This document shows, piece after piece, positions 34,263 through 42,077 of a stretch of DNA of 64,000 nucleotides. This stretch comes from Bradyrhizobium sp. RP6 (GTDB lineage: Bacteria > Pseudomonadota > Alphaproteobacteria > Rhizobiales > Xanthobacteraceae), in the NCBI RefSeq assembly GCF_003837805.1, contig NZ_RQIT01000011.1, positions 124,001 through 188,000 of the forward strand, written 5' to 3'. Position 1 is the first letter of the stretch, and each line of letters opens with the position of its first letter. The notes below the pieces were generated by a model, which saw only the letters and a program-made list of their open reading frames with translations, had not been told where the DNA came from and made no database searches. Position numbers and translations under genes: made by a program.

Positions 34263-35447
34263 TCAGCGATCGTCCAGCACGTCGCCGAAGCCGACCCAGC
34301 TCTTGCCGTTGAACCGCCGTAGCTGAAGCTGCTGGAACGGCAGATAGTCGTCGGGGCCGGTGCTCACACTGATGCCGGGCAACAGCAGCGGGAGCTTCAC
34401 CTCCTTCAGCGAGGCGGCCTGGTGCATGATGTTCTCGCGGCTGAAATCATCCTTGCACGCCTTCAGCACGGTCATGAGCAGCGTCGCGTAGTGGTAGCCG
34501 GCCGCGTAGTTGGAGTTGGAGAGGTCCGCATTCGGCATGTATTGCTTCATGAAGGCGAAGTACTCCCTCACGCCGGGATCGCTGGCCCATTGCGGGTCCA
34601 TCGTGTCCTTCTGGTTGCTCGACGAGATCAGGCCGATGGCATTGTCGAGCCCCGCCGGCTCCAGGAACGAGATCGACGAGGCTGAGGTCGGCACGAAGAA
34701 CAGCTCGGGCTTCCAGCCGATCTCGGCGACGCCCTTGATCATCTGCGAGGTGAACTTGCCGAGCACGACGCCGAACAGCACGTTGGCCCCTGACGCCTTC
34801 AGGGTGGAGAGCTGCGAGCTGATCGTCGGTGCGCTGGTCTCGTAGGTCGCTTCCGCAACGATCATGCCGGCAGCCTTGTTGCCGAGCGCGCGCTTGAAGC
34901 CGGCGACGTAGTCGCGACCGAAATCGTCGTTCTGGGAGAGGATGGCGATCTTGGCGCCCGGCTTGGTGCGCAGCACATGCTTGGCATAGACGACGCCTTC
35001 GGATTCATAGGCGGCCATGCCGGGCATGGTCCATGGATATTTCTGCGGATCGGCCCATTTGGTCGCGCCGGAAAGCACAAACAGCTGCGGCACCTTCTTG
35101 CCGTTGAGGTAGCGATGCACGGCGCTGTTGGTGGCGGTGCCGAGCGAGCCGAACAGCATCAGCACCTCGTCCTGCTCCACCAGCTTGCGGGTCTGCTCGA
35201 CCGTCTTCGGCGGCGAGTAGGCATCGTCCAGCGTGATGAACTTGACCTTGCGGCCGTTGATGCCGCCCTCGGCGTTGACCTTCTCGAAGAACGCCTCCTG
35301 CGTCCGGCCGATCGCGCCGAAGCCGGAGGCCGGGCCGCTATAGGGCAGGGTCTGCCCGATCCGGATCTCGTCGGAGCCTTCGGCATGGGCGCTGCCGGTT
35401 GCGAGCGTCAGCAACGACAGGCTGATCAGTGCGGCTGCCAGCTTCAT
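34263..35447 (-). CDS. Branched-chain-amino-acid-type ABC substrate-binding protein
   Basis: From ATG 35445-35447, preceded by GGGAGG, the product has 394 residues. A signal peptide (MKLAAALISLSLLTLATG) precedes a LivJ/Peripla_BP_6 fold: IRIGQTLPYSGPASGFGAIG, GINGRKVKFITLDDAYSPPK, and AILSQNDDFGRDYVAGFKRA. Such proteins bind amino acids, amides or aromatic acids in the periplasm. No permease or ATPase genes are nearby, so it must use a transporter encoded elsewhere or act as a receptor. It is co-directional with the nitronate monooxygenase and acyl-CoA ligase genes. Confidence 0.88.
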   Translation of the reverse strand: MKLAAALISLSLLTLATGSAHAEGSDEIRIGQTLPYSGPASGFGAIGRTQEAFFEKVNAEGGINGRKVKFITLDDAYSPPKTVEQTRKLVEQDEVLMLFGSLGTATNSAVHRYLNGKKVPQLFVLSGATKWADPQKYPWTMPGMAAYESEGVVYAKHVLRTKPGAKIAILSQNDDFGRDYVAGFKRALGNKAAGMIVAEATYETSAPTISSQLSTLKASGANVLFGVVLGKFTSQMIKGVAEIGWKPELFFVPTSASSISFLEPAGLDNAIGLISSSNQKDTMDPQWASDPGVREYFAFMKQYMPNADLSNSNYAAGYHYATLLMTVLKACKDDFSRENIMHQAASLKEVKLPLLLPGISVSTGPDDYLPFQQLQLRRFNGKSWVGFGDVLDDR

Positions 35448-35481
35448 GGTGTCCTCCCGTTGTTGTTTTCGGTCCGAGTCG

Positions 35482-36456
35482 TTAGGCACTGGCGCGCATC
35501 AGGAAATCCTGCCTCGCCTGATCGAATTCACCCTTCATGCGGTCGACGAGCTCGGCGACCGGAGGGACGTCGGTGATCTGGCCGATGCCCTGGCCCGATC
35601 CCCAGATGTCGCGCCACGCCTTGGATTTCATGTTGCCGCCGGAGCCGAAATTCATCTTCGATTTGTCGGCGGCGGGGAGGTTGTCCGGATCGAGGCCGGC
35701 GGCAGCGATCGACGGGCCGAGATAATTGCCGTGCACGCCGGTGAACAGGTTGGTGTAGACGATGTCGTGCGCGGAGTGCTGCGTCAGCGCCGACTTGTAG
35801 GCCTCGTCGGCGTTGGCCTCCTGCGTCGCGATGAAGCGCGTGCCCATATAGGCGAGGTCGGCGCCCAGCGTCAGCGCCGAGGCGATGCCATAGCCGTCGC
35901 TGATCGCGCCCGACAGCAGGACGGCGCCGTCAAACCATTGCTTGACCTCGCGCACCAGCGCAAAGGGCGACAGCGTGCCGGCGTGTCCGCCTGCACCGGC
36001 GCAGACCAGGATCAGGCCGTCGACACCCTGCTCGGCCGCTTTGCGCGCGTGCTTGACGTTGATGACGTCGTGGAACACCAGCCCGCCATAGGAATGCGCG
36101 GCCTCGACGATCTCCGCCGGCGGCCGCAGCGAGGTGATGATGATCGGCGCCTTGTGCTTGACGCAGGTCTCCATGTCCTTCATCAGCCGGTCGTTGGAGG
36201 CATGGCAGATCTGGTTGACGGCGTAGGGCGCGACCTTCTTGCCGGGATTGCGCGATTTGTACTCGCCGAGCTCGTCTTCGATCCGGCTCAGCCATTCGCC
36301 GAGCTTCTCGACCGGGCGGGCATTGAGCGCGGGAAAGGAGCCGACGACGCCCGCCTTGCACTGAGCGATCACCAGTTCCGGGCCGGAGACGATGAACAGC
36401 GGCGAGCCGACCACGGGCAGCTCGAGCGAATCCTTCAAGAGAGTGGGCAGTGCCAT
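35482..36456 (-). CDS. Nitronate monooxygenase / NMO-family flavoprotein
   Basis: I use ATG 36454-36456, six bases past GGGAGG; a second ATG directly before it is also possible. The 324-residue TIM-barrel protein has VVGSPLFIVSGPELVIAQCK AGVVGSFPALNA at the start, and VCAGAGGHAGTLSPFALVRE with the conserved active-site-region His of class I nitronate monooxygenases. FMN-binding glycine stretches (LLSGAISDGYG and LGADLAYMGTRF) are present. It oxidises nitronates or related compounds using FMN and oxygen. It is the first gene of the minus-strand cluster, divergent from the LysR gene. Confidence 0.85.
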   Translation of the reverse strand: MALPTLLKDSLELPVVGSPLFIVSGPELVIAQCKAGVVGSFPALNARPVEKLGEWLSRIEDELGEYKSRNPGKKVAPYAVNQICHASNDRLMKDMETCVKHKAPIIITSLRPPAEIVEAAHSYGGLVFHDVINVKHARKAAEQGVDGLILVCAGAGGHAGTLSPFALVREVKQWFDGAVLLSGAISDGYGIASALTLGADLAYMGTRFIATQEANADEAYKSALTQHSAHDIVYTNLFTGVHGNYLGPSIAAAGLDPDNLPAADKSKMNFGSGGNMKSKAWRDIWGSGQGIGQITDVPPVAELVDRMKGEFDQARQDFLMRASA

Positions 36457-36589
36457 CATGTCCTCCCGAAACGCAGCCCCGCCGGCGGGCGGATGACGAG
36501 GCGTTTCCGTATTGATTGTCGCGCGGGCGTATTGGGCCGCCCGGGCCGCGGATTTGATCCCCATTATAAGGTTGGACGGCGCGGTCCGG

Positions 36590-36626
36590 CCGTTCAATAA
36601 TGAACGGACGATCATTCAGGTATGAA
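36590..36626. promoter_or_regulatory. Tandem TTCA-N4-TGAA dyads, LysR-type operator
   Basis: Two dyads, TTCAATAATGAA (36593-36604, with outer CCG/CGG) and TTCAGGTATGAA (36615-36626), have centres 22 bp apart. They lie just before the LysR start at 36638 and 134-167 bp from the nitronate monooxygenase start. This layout suits a LysR tetramer controlling both directions. Binding is inferred. Confidence 0.6.
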
Positions 36627-36637
36627 CAGGGCTGCCG

Positions 36638-37525
36638 ATGGATTGGGACCTTTGCAAGACCTTCGTCGCGGTCGCCGATACCGGCAGCTTCACCGCCGCC
36701 GCCCGCCGCCTGCACACCAGCCATCCCACCGTCAGCCGCAAGACCGCGGCGCTGGAAGCCCAGCTCGGCACAAGATTGGTGGCGCGCGCCGCCGACGGCC
36801 TGGCGCTGACCGCGGATGGACGGACCTTGCGCGAGCACGCCGAGGCCATGGCGGCGGCGGCGCTACGGGCCGAGACCGCGGTGGCGGCGAAGGGACAGAA
36901 GGCGCGCGGCATCGTCAAGCTGTCGATCGGCGCGACGTTGGCCTCGCATTGGCTGATGCCGCGCCTGCCCGCCTTCCTGCGTGCACACGATCATATTCAG
37001 CTCGAGATCATCACGCATCCGTTTCCGGCGAGCGTGCGCCGTCGCGAGGCAGACGTGGTGCTGCGGCCCTTCGACAGCGGCGAGGAGAACCTGGTCGGCC
37101 GCAAGATCGGCCGTCTCGGCACGGGATTTTATGCCTCGCGCGATTATGCCGCCGGGCGGTCCTTGCCCGAACGGCGCGGCGAGTGGAAGGAGCACAGCGT
37201 CATCGGCTTCGCCGACCAGACGTCCAATGCGCAGCTCGCGCGCTGGAGCGACGTCATCACGCGGCAGGCGAGGGTGGTGATGCGCTGCTCGTCCCAGGGA
37301 GACATGCTGGCGGCGGTCCGCGCCGGAATCGGAATCTCCGCGCTCTCGTGCTTCGTCGCCGAAGCCTATTCCGATCTCATGCGCGTCGCCCCCCAGAAGC
37401 TCGCCAGCGTCGCGGATCTATGGCTGCTGGCCCATCCCGACCTCGTCGAGCTTCCGGCGGTGCGCGCCGTGGTAGACTTCGTCGCCGAATGCGCCCGGGC
37501 AGACCGCGCGAGGCTGCGCGGTTAG
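36638..37525 (+). CDS. LysR-family transcriptional regulator
   Basis: The 295-residue product has an N-terminal winged helix (residues 1-60: WDLCKTFVAVADTGSFTAAA, then RRLHTSHPTVSRKTAALEAQ) and a substrate-binding domain (about 90-290). It is divergent from the nitronate monooxygenase cluster and has two dyads at its promoter, so it probably regulates that cluster and itself. Its inducer could be a substrate or intermediate of the pathway. Confidence 0.9.
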   Translation: MDWDLCKTFVAVADTGSFTAAARRLHTSHPTVSRKTAALEAQLGTRLVARAADGLALTADGRTLREHAEAMAAAALRAETAVAAKGQKARGIVKLSIGATLASHWLMPRLPAFLRAHDHIQLEIITHPFPASVRRREADVVLRPFDSGEENLVGRKIGRLGTGFYASRDYAAGRSLPERRGEWKEHSVIGFADQTSNAQLARWSDVITRQARVVMRCSSQGDMLAAVRAGIGISALSCFVAEAYSDLMRVAPQKLASVADLWLLAHPDLVELPAVRAVVDFVAECARADRARLRG

Positions 37526-37533
37526 GGTCTCGT

Positions 37534-37580
37534 GCCCCGGACGCAGCGCAACACGCAGTGTTGCGCTGCTGATCCGGGGC
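37534..37580. repeat. Nested inverted repeat after the LysR gene
   Basis: An outer pair, GCCCCGGA/TCCGGGGC, encloses a perfect 12-bp inverted repeat, GCAGCGCAACAC/GTGTTGCGCTGC, with a 3-nt loop. The sequence around it (CCCGGACGCAGCG) is a form of a common Bradyrhizobium intergenic repeat, and a related stretch continues to about 37650. It may double as the terminator of lysR. Confidence 0.6.
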
Positions 37581-37671
37581 CCGTGCATCCATCTCGCGAC
37601 GCTCATGGGTCCCGGCTCTGCGGCGCGTCACTTCGTGCCGCACCGCGTCCGGGACACCGCATCTGTCATGA

Positions 37672-38325
37672 TCAGGCTTGGCCCGCGAGCACGCCCCCGC
37701 GCTTCTTCACCGCGCGATAATAGCTCCACCATAGATGCGCGGCCGCGCCGCGCAGCGGACGCCAGGGTTCGGCGAGCGGCGCCATCTGCTTCTCCGTCGG
37801 CCGCGCCTTCAGACCGAGTCCGATGCGGATGCCCTCCTGCACGGCGAGGTCGCCGGCCGGCCAAGCGTCGCCGTGGCCGAGGCAGAACAGCAGGTAGACG
37901 TCGGCGGTCCAGGGGCCGATGCCGGGCAGCGCGATCAGCGTGTGATGGGCGGCATCGGCATCTTCCTCCGCGAGCACGTCGAGGTTCAGCCGCTCGGCGG
38001 CGATTTCGCGTGCCAGATGCTTCAGCGTCTTGATCTTCGCGGCGGAGAGGCCGAGCCGCCCCAGCCGGTCGGTGCGGGCGCGGCGCACAGTGTCATGGTC
38101 GAACGGATCGAACGCGGCCGACAGCCGACCCCAGATCGCGGCGGCACTCGCGGTCGAGAGCTGCTGCCCGCAGACGATGTGCGCAAGGCCCGTAAAGCCC
38201 GGCTCGCGCCGCCGCAGCGCCGGCATGCCCGCGATCTCGAGCACCGGCTTGAGGCGCGGATCGCGCTTGATCAGCGCGTGGACGGCCTCTTCGAGATCGG
38301 ACTGGGTTTCGAGGTGGATGGTCAT
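37672..38325 (-). CDS. DNA-3-methyladenine glycosylase II (AlkA/HhH-GPD)
   Basis: From ATG 38323-38325 the product has 217 residues. The helix-hairpin-helix and catalytic segment reads ALPGIGPWTADVYLLFCLGH GDAWPAGDLAVQEGIR, with the GPD-loop Asp in AGDLAV. GLAHIVCGQQLSTASAAAIW is the conserved early helix. It would remove alkylated bases in base-excision repair. The longer open frame upstream runs through a palindromic repeat and is not coding. It is divergent from gluQ. Confidence 0.88.
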   Translation of the reverse strand: MTIHLETQSDLEEAVHALIKRDPRLKPVLEIAGMPALRRREPGFTGLAHIVCGQQLSTASAAAIWGRLSAAFDPFDHDTVRRARTDRLGRLGLSAAKIKTLKHLAREIAAERLNLDVLAEEDADAAHHTLIALPGIGPWTADVYLLFCLGHGDAWPAGDLAVQEGIRIGLGLKARPTEKQMAPLAEPWRPLRGAAAHLWWSYYRAVKKRGGVLAGQA

Positions 38326-38336
38326 TGCGGCCCTGC

Positions 38337-38426
38337 TCGTCATGCGCGGGCTTGACCCGCGCATCCATCTCCTATCGTAACAGAGTCTTGGAGGATCGAT
38401 GGCCGGGTCAAGCCCGGCCATGACGA
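38337..38426. repeat. Dispersed palindromic repeat, family C
   Basis: TCGTCATGCGCGGGCTTGACC opens the element and GGGTCAAGCCCGGCCATGACGA closes it, giving long complementary ends around a central CTATCGTAACAG. It fills the 111-bp space between the starts of alkA and gluQ, so it must overlap both promoters. Its translation in one frame gives the familiar MAGLDPAI and MRGSSPRMT peptides seen in many Bradyrhizobium intergenic repeats. Confidence 0.8.
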
Positions 38427-38436
38427 GATTCATGTG

Positions 38437-39309
38437 ATGGCACCACCCGTTTTCCGATTTGCCCCCAGCCCCAACGGCTTCCTGCATCTCGGCCACGCCT
38501 ATTCCGCGCTGCTCAACCTCAAGCGCGCGCGAGAGACCGGCGGCCGGTTGCTGTTACGGATCGAGGACATCGACGGGGCGCGCTGCCGGCCGGACTATGA
38601 GACGGCGATCTACGAGGACCTCGCCTGGCTCGGCATTATCTGGGAGGCACCGGTGCGGCGGCAGTCCGAACATCTCGCCGATTATCGCGCCGCGCTGGAA
38701 AAGCTCTCCGCCCTCGGTCTCGTCTATCCCGCCTTCGAAAGCCGCGCCGAGATCGCAAGGCTCATCGCCGCGCGCGAGGTGCATGGGCCGTGGCCGCGCG
38801 ATCCCGACGGTGCGCCGCTTTATCCCGGCGACGCCAAATCACTCTCGGCTGACGAGCGCGCGCGGTTGGTCGCCTCGGGCGCGCCCTATGCGCTGCGGCT
38901 CGACATGCAGGCCGCCTGCCGCCGTGCCGCCCGTCTGAGCTGGAATGAACTCGGCGAGGGGCCGGACGGCGAGCGCGGCATCGTCCCGGCGCGGCCGGAG
39001 GCGTGGGGCGACGTGATCCTGGCCCGCAAGGAGACGCCGACCAGCTACCATCTGTCGGTTGTGGTCGACGACGCGCTCCAGGGCGTCAGCGAGATCGTGC
39101 GGGGCCAGGACCTGTTTTACGCTACCTCGGTGCACCGCTTGCTCCAGGTCCTGCTCGGCCTGCCCGAGCCCGCCTACCGCCATCACCGGCTGATTCGCGA
39201 TGAGGCAGGCCGGAAGCTGTCGAAATCGAGCCGGTCGACCGGTTTGCGCGAATTGCGCGCGGCCGGCATCATGCCCGCCCGCATCCGCCAGCTGTTGGGA
39301 TTAGGTTAA
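38437..39309 (+). CDS. gluQ: Glutamyl-Q tRNA(Asp) synthetase
   Basis: The 290-residue protein is a truncated glutamyl-tRNA synthetase paralogue lacking the anticodon-binding domain. Motif HIGH is in FAPSPNGFLHLGHAYSAL and KMSKS appears as AGRKLSKSSR. GluQ charges glutamate onto the queuosine base of tRNA(Asp). The zinc-binding cysteines often seen in the family are not obvious here. A GTG three bases upstream is an alternative start. It lies between two repeat-laden gaps with no operon partner. Confidence 0.9.
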   Translation: MAPPVFRFAPSPNGFLHLGHAYSALLNLKRARETGGRLLLRIEDIDGARCRPDYETAIYEDLAWLGIIWEAPVRRQSEHLADYRAALEKLSALGLVYPAFESRAEIARLIAAREVHGPWPRDPDGAPLYPGDAKSLSADERARLVASGAPYALRLDMQAACRRAARLSWNELGEGPDGERGIVPARPEAWGDVILARKETPTSYHLSVVVDDALQGVSEIVRGQDLFYATSVHRLLQVLLGLPEPAYRHHRLIRDEAGRKLSKSSRSTGLRELRAAGIMPARIRQLLGLG

Positions 39310-39409
39310 GTTTCTCTGGGGGTTAGCAAAACGTCGCCGTGACTCCGGGGGTTCCTCCGTGCCATGCTCGGCCCGCGCGGGTTCGAAGAGAGTACTTCGA
39401 AGGGGATTC

Positions 39410-40678
39410 ATGGCGGCGAAAACGCGTCCAGTGCGCACCACACGGACGTCCAGGCAGCTGCCTCGGAAGCGCTCCAAGGCGGCCGGAAAGGTGCGCAAGC
39501 GCAGCACCAAGGCGGTCGCGCCGGACGTGGTCCAGGCGGCGCTGGCCGCCTTTGCCCATGAGGTCCGCACCCCCCTGACCGGCATTCTTGCGATCAGCGA
39601 TTTGCTCGCGACTTCCGATCTCGGCGAACGGGAGCGCCGGTGGGCCGATACCATCAAGGCCGGCGCCGAGCATCTTGCGAGTCTCGCCACGCTGTTCGTG
39701 GATGCCGCCAGAACCGGCAAGGGAGCGGCGAAGGGCGGCAGCACGCTGCGGCAGGACCTGTTCGACCTGCGGACGCTCGCCCGCAACGCCGGCGATTCGC
39801 TGGCCGGCCGCGCCGCGGCCAAAGGTCTCCAGGCCGAGGTCGGGATCTCCGAAAAGCTCCCTGGACTCGTGGTCGGTGATCCCGTCCGCTTGCGCGCCGC
39901 GCTCGAGAACCTGATCGACAATGCCGTGAAATTCACCGATCAGGGCGGCGTGGCGCTCGCAGTCGAGCCGTGGCGTCCCGCCAAGGCCAAAGCAACAGGC
40001 AAGGGCAGGGTCGGCGTCTCCTTTGCGGTGTCCGATAGCGGCATCGGCCTCACCATGGCCGAGATCAAGCGGCTGTTCCGCCCGTTCACCCAGGCCAATG
40101 TCACCATCGCCTCACGCTTCGGCGGCGCCGGCTTGGGGCTCTCCTCGGTCAAGCAATTGGCGCGTGCGATGGGCGGCGATATCGCCGTCGCCCCGCGCCG
40201 AGGCGGCGGCGCCACCTTCACGCTGACGGTGGCGCTGGATGCCACGGGATCGGGCAAAAGCCGCAAGGCGAAGGGCGGCAGCGAGCCCGCGGCGATCGCG
40301 GGCCTTCGCGTGCTCAGCGTCGAGGACAATCCGTTCGGCCGCGTCGTGCTCAACACGATCCTGACCGAGCTCGGCCATCATGCCGAGTTCATCGGACGCG
40401 GCGAGGACGCGGTCGGCCGGCTGGAGCAGAGCGCGTTCGACGCGGTGCTGATGGACATGGTACTGCCGGGTATCGACGGTATCGAGGCCATCAGGCGGAT
40501 CCGCGCGCTGCCGACGCCGCTGGCTCGGATCCCGATCATCGGCGTGTCCGGCCGCGGCGAGGACGAGGCAGCTTCGCGTGCGGCCGGCGCCGACGCCTTC
40601 CTGGTCAAGCCTGTGTCTCCGCGGGCCTTAGCGACTGCGCTGCTTGAAGCGACACGCCGTGAGGTAGCCGCGATTTGA
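39410..40678 (+). CDS. Soluble hybrid histidine kinase with C-terminal receiver
   Basis: ATG 39410 gives 422 residues. A basic N-terminus (MAAKTRPVRTTRTSRQLPRK) leads directly to the phosphoacceptor helix FAHEVRTPLTGILAISDLLA, then an ATPase domain (ENLIDNAVKFTD, FAVSDSGIGLTMAEIKRLFR, FGGAGLGLSSVKQL) and a receiver (VLSVEDNPFGR, VLMDMVLPGIDG, FLVKPVS). There is no sensory domain and no membrane helix. The signal must come from a partner or from the basic tail. Its 3' end overlaps the convergent YihY gene by 74 bp. Confidence 0.88.
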   Translation: MAAKTRPVRTTRTSRQLPRKRSKAAGKVRKRSTKAVAPDVVQAALAAFAHEVRTPLTGILAISDLLATSDLGERERRWADTIKAGAEHLASLATLFVDAARTGKGAAKGGSTLRQDLFDLRTLARNAGDSLAGRAAAKGLQAEVGISEKLPGLVVGDPVRLRAALENLIDNAVKFTDQGGVALAVEPWRPAKAKATGKGRVGVSFAVSDSGIGLTMAEIKRLFRPFTQANVTIASRFGGAGLGLSSVKQLARAMGGDIAVAPRRGGGATFTLTVALDATGSGKSRKAKGGSEPAAIAGLRVLSVEDNPFGRVVLNTILTELGHHAEFIGRGEDAVGRLEQSAFDAVLMDMVLPGIDGIEAIRRIRALPTPLARIPIIGVSGRGEDEAASRAAGADAFLVKPVSPRALATALLEATRREVAAI

Positions 40679-41498
40679 TGATCGCGGCGTTGAGCTCACC
40701 GCCGTAAACGAAGATCGCGGCGATGAAATACAGGAACACCAGCGCGATGATCACCGAGGCGAGGCCCGCATACATGGTCACGTAGTTGTTGGCGAAGCGC
40801 GCCAGGTATTGGCCGAACACGATGCTCGAGATCAATGACGCCACGATGGTGAAGACGATGCCGGGCAATATCTGCAGGAAGCTGCGCCGTCCCGCCGGCA
40901 GCCAGGCGTGCAGGATGAGCAGTGCGATCACCAGCGCGCCGATGGAGATGCCGTAGCGCACCCAGGTGAGGATGCTCTCGTTGGATTCGACGAACAGCGG
41001 AATGTGGCGCCGCGCCGCCTCGATAATGAGCGGACCGAGCACGATCAGGAACGCCATGGCGAGCGCCGTGAACGCCGCTATGATCGTATAGGCAATCGAT
41101 TCCAGCCGGAGCCAGTACCAGCTTCGCATCTCCACCACCGCATAGGCGCGGTTGAGCGCGACCCGCAGCGCCTCGACGCCGTTCGAGGCGAAATAGACCG
41201 ACAGCGCCGCGCCGATGGTCAAAAGGCCGGTCCGGGTGGTGGTCAGCACGTCATGCACCTCGCCCGAGATCGAATCGGCGACTTGCTTGGGCCAGACCTG
41301 GAGCATCAGGCTGGCGGCCTGGTCGGCGAGTTCCTTGGAGCCGAAGAAGCCGGCGAGCGCGGTCAGCACGATCAGGAACGGGAACAACGCCATCAGCGTC
41401 GATAGCGCGATGTGGCTCGCGATCGCCCAGCCGTCATCGGCGAGGAAGGTGTAGAACGCATCCACCGCGACGACGTAGATGTAGCGGATCGCTTTCAC
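40605..41498 (-). CDS. YihY/BrkB-family inner-membrane protein
   Basis: A 297-residue protein with six membrane helices. Family blocks are AIASHIALSTLMALFPFLIV, LSVYFASNGVEALRVALNRA and LYFIAAIFVYGGELNAAIIK. The family was once mis-named RNase BN; its role is unsettled, with proposed lipid or solute transport. The last 74 bp overlap the kinase gene in the opposite direction. It may be translated from ATG 41496-41498. It is not in an operon. Confidence 0.85.
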   Translation of the reverse strand: MKAIRYIYVVAVDAFYTFLADDGWAIASHIALSTLMALFPFLIVLTALAGFFGSKELADQAASLMLQVWPKQVADSISGEVHDVLTTTRTGLLTIGAALSVYFASNGVEALRVALNRAYAVVEMRSWYWLRLESIAYTIIAAFTALAMAFLIVLGPLIIEAARRHIPLFVESNESILTWVRYGISIGALVIALLILHAWLPAGRRSFLQILPGIVFTIVASLISSIVFGQYLARFANNYVTMYAGLASVIIALVFLYFIAAIFVYGGELNAAIIKSRLPHGVSLQAAQSLRPAETQA

Positions 41499-41635
41499 TG
41501 GGCACCTACACCGCTGCTCTCTCCCCCTGCGCGCAGGGAGAGATCGAGAGAACAGGCAATTGGCGCAAATCGGAAATCATCGCGCTACCATCTGATATTA
41601 TTGCCCCAAAAGCCAGTTCGCGAAGCGCCGCGCTG

Positions 41636-41736
41636 TCATTCCGGGGCGCGCGCAGCGCGGGCCCGAAATCCATTCCGCCGCAGCCTATGTGGCCCGATGG
41701 ATTCCGGGTTCGATGCTGCCATCGCCCCGGAATGAC
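41636..41736. repeat. Dispersed palindromic repeat, family B (copy 1)
   Basis: The element runs from TCATTCCGGGGC to GCCCCGGAATGAC, with inner complementary arms GAAATCCATTCCG and GATGGATTCCGGG. A second copy lies at 60986-61085. It is in the gap between yihY and the small HIG1-like gene, followed by about 55 bp to the latter's start. Confidence 0.85.
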
Positions 41737-41793
41737 GCCGGAGCCTGTCGCGGCACCATGGCGGACCGCCGCACACGGTGTTATCTACGGCCA

Positions 41794-41988
41794 ATGGCAT
41801 CTCTCCTAAGTACTTTCATTTTGCCGGCGGCAGCCGGCGCCGTGGCGTTGGTGCTGCTGCTCGGGCTCATCAACATGATGCGCGGCGGCTCGCCCAATAC
41901 CTCGCAGAAGCTGATGCGCTGGCGCGTGCTGCTTCAGTTCGTGGCGATCATCATCGCGATGCTCGCGGTGTGGGCGATGGGGAGGTAG
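41794..41988 (+). CDS. Twin-transmembrane HIG1-like small protein
   Basis: ATG 41794 gives 64 residues: two membrane helices (about 6-26 and 41-61) joined by the loop MMRGGSPNTSQKLMRWRVLL. HIG1-type proteins contribute to respiratory complexes in other systems, and small members often precede the cobalamin adenosyltransferase gene in this group of bacteria. Upstream in-frame ATGs are within repeat sequence, so the short form is preferred. The role is inferred only. Confidence 0.75.
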   Translation: MASLLSTFILPAAAGAVALVLLLGLINMMRGGSPNTSQKLMRWRVLLQFVAIIIAMLAVWAMGR

Positions 41989-41990
41989 GT

Positions 41991-42065
41991 CATGATCCGG
42001 ACCCGAAGGGCCGCCTTTAGCGAAAAGTGCGCCGTGGTTTTCCGACAAGGTCATGCCCAAAAATC
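41991..42065. repeat. Rhizobiales intergenic repeat, family E
   Basis: CATGATCCGGACCC at the start and TTTTCCGACAAGGTCATGC near the end match a dispersed repeat common in Rhizobiales (usually with GATCCGGAAAAGTG and TTTTCCGAAAAGATCATGC). It is wedged between the HIG1-like gene and the adenosyltransferase gene and overlaps the latter's upstream sequence. Confidence 0.6.
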
Positions 42066-42077
42066 AAGGAAACCAGC

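Noticed and set aside
32672..34312. 546-residue plus-strand frame
   Set aside because: It is antisense to the acyl-CoA ligase, whose core motifs are intact.
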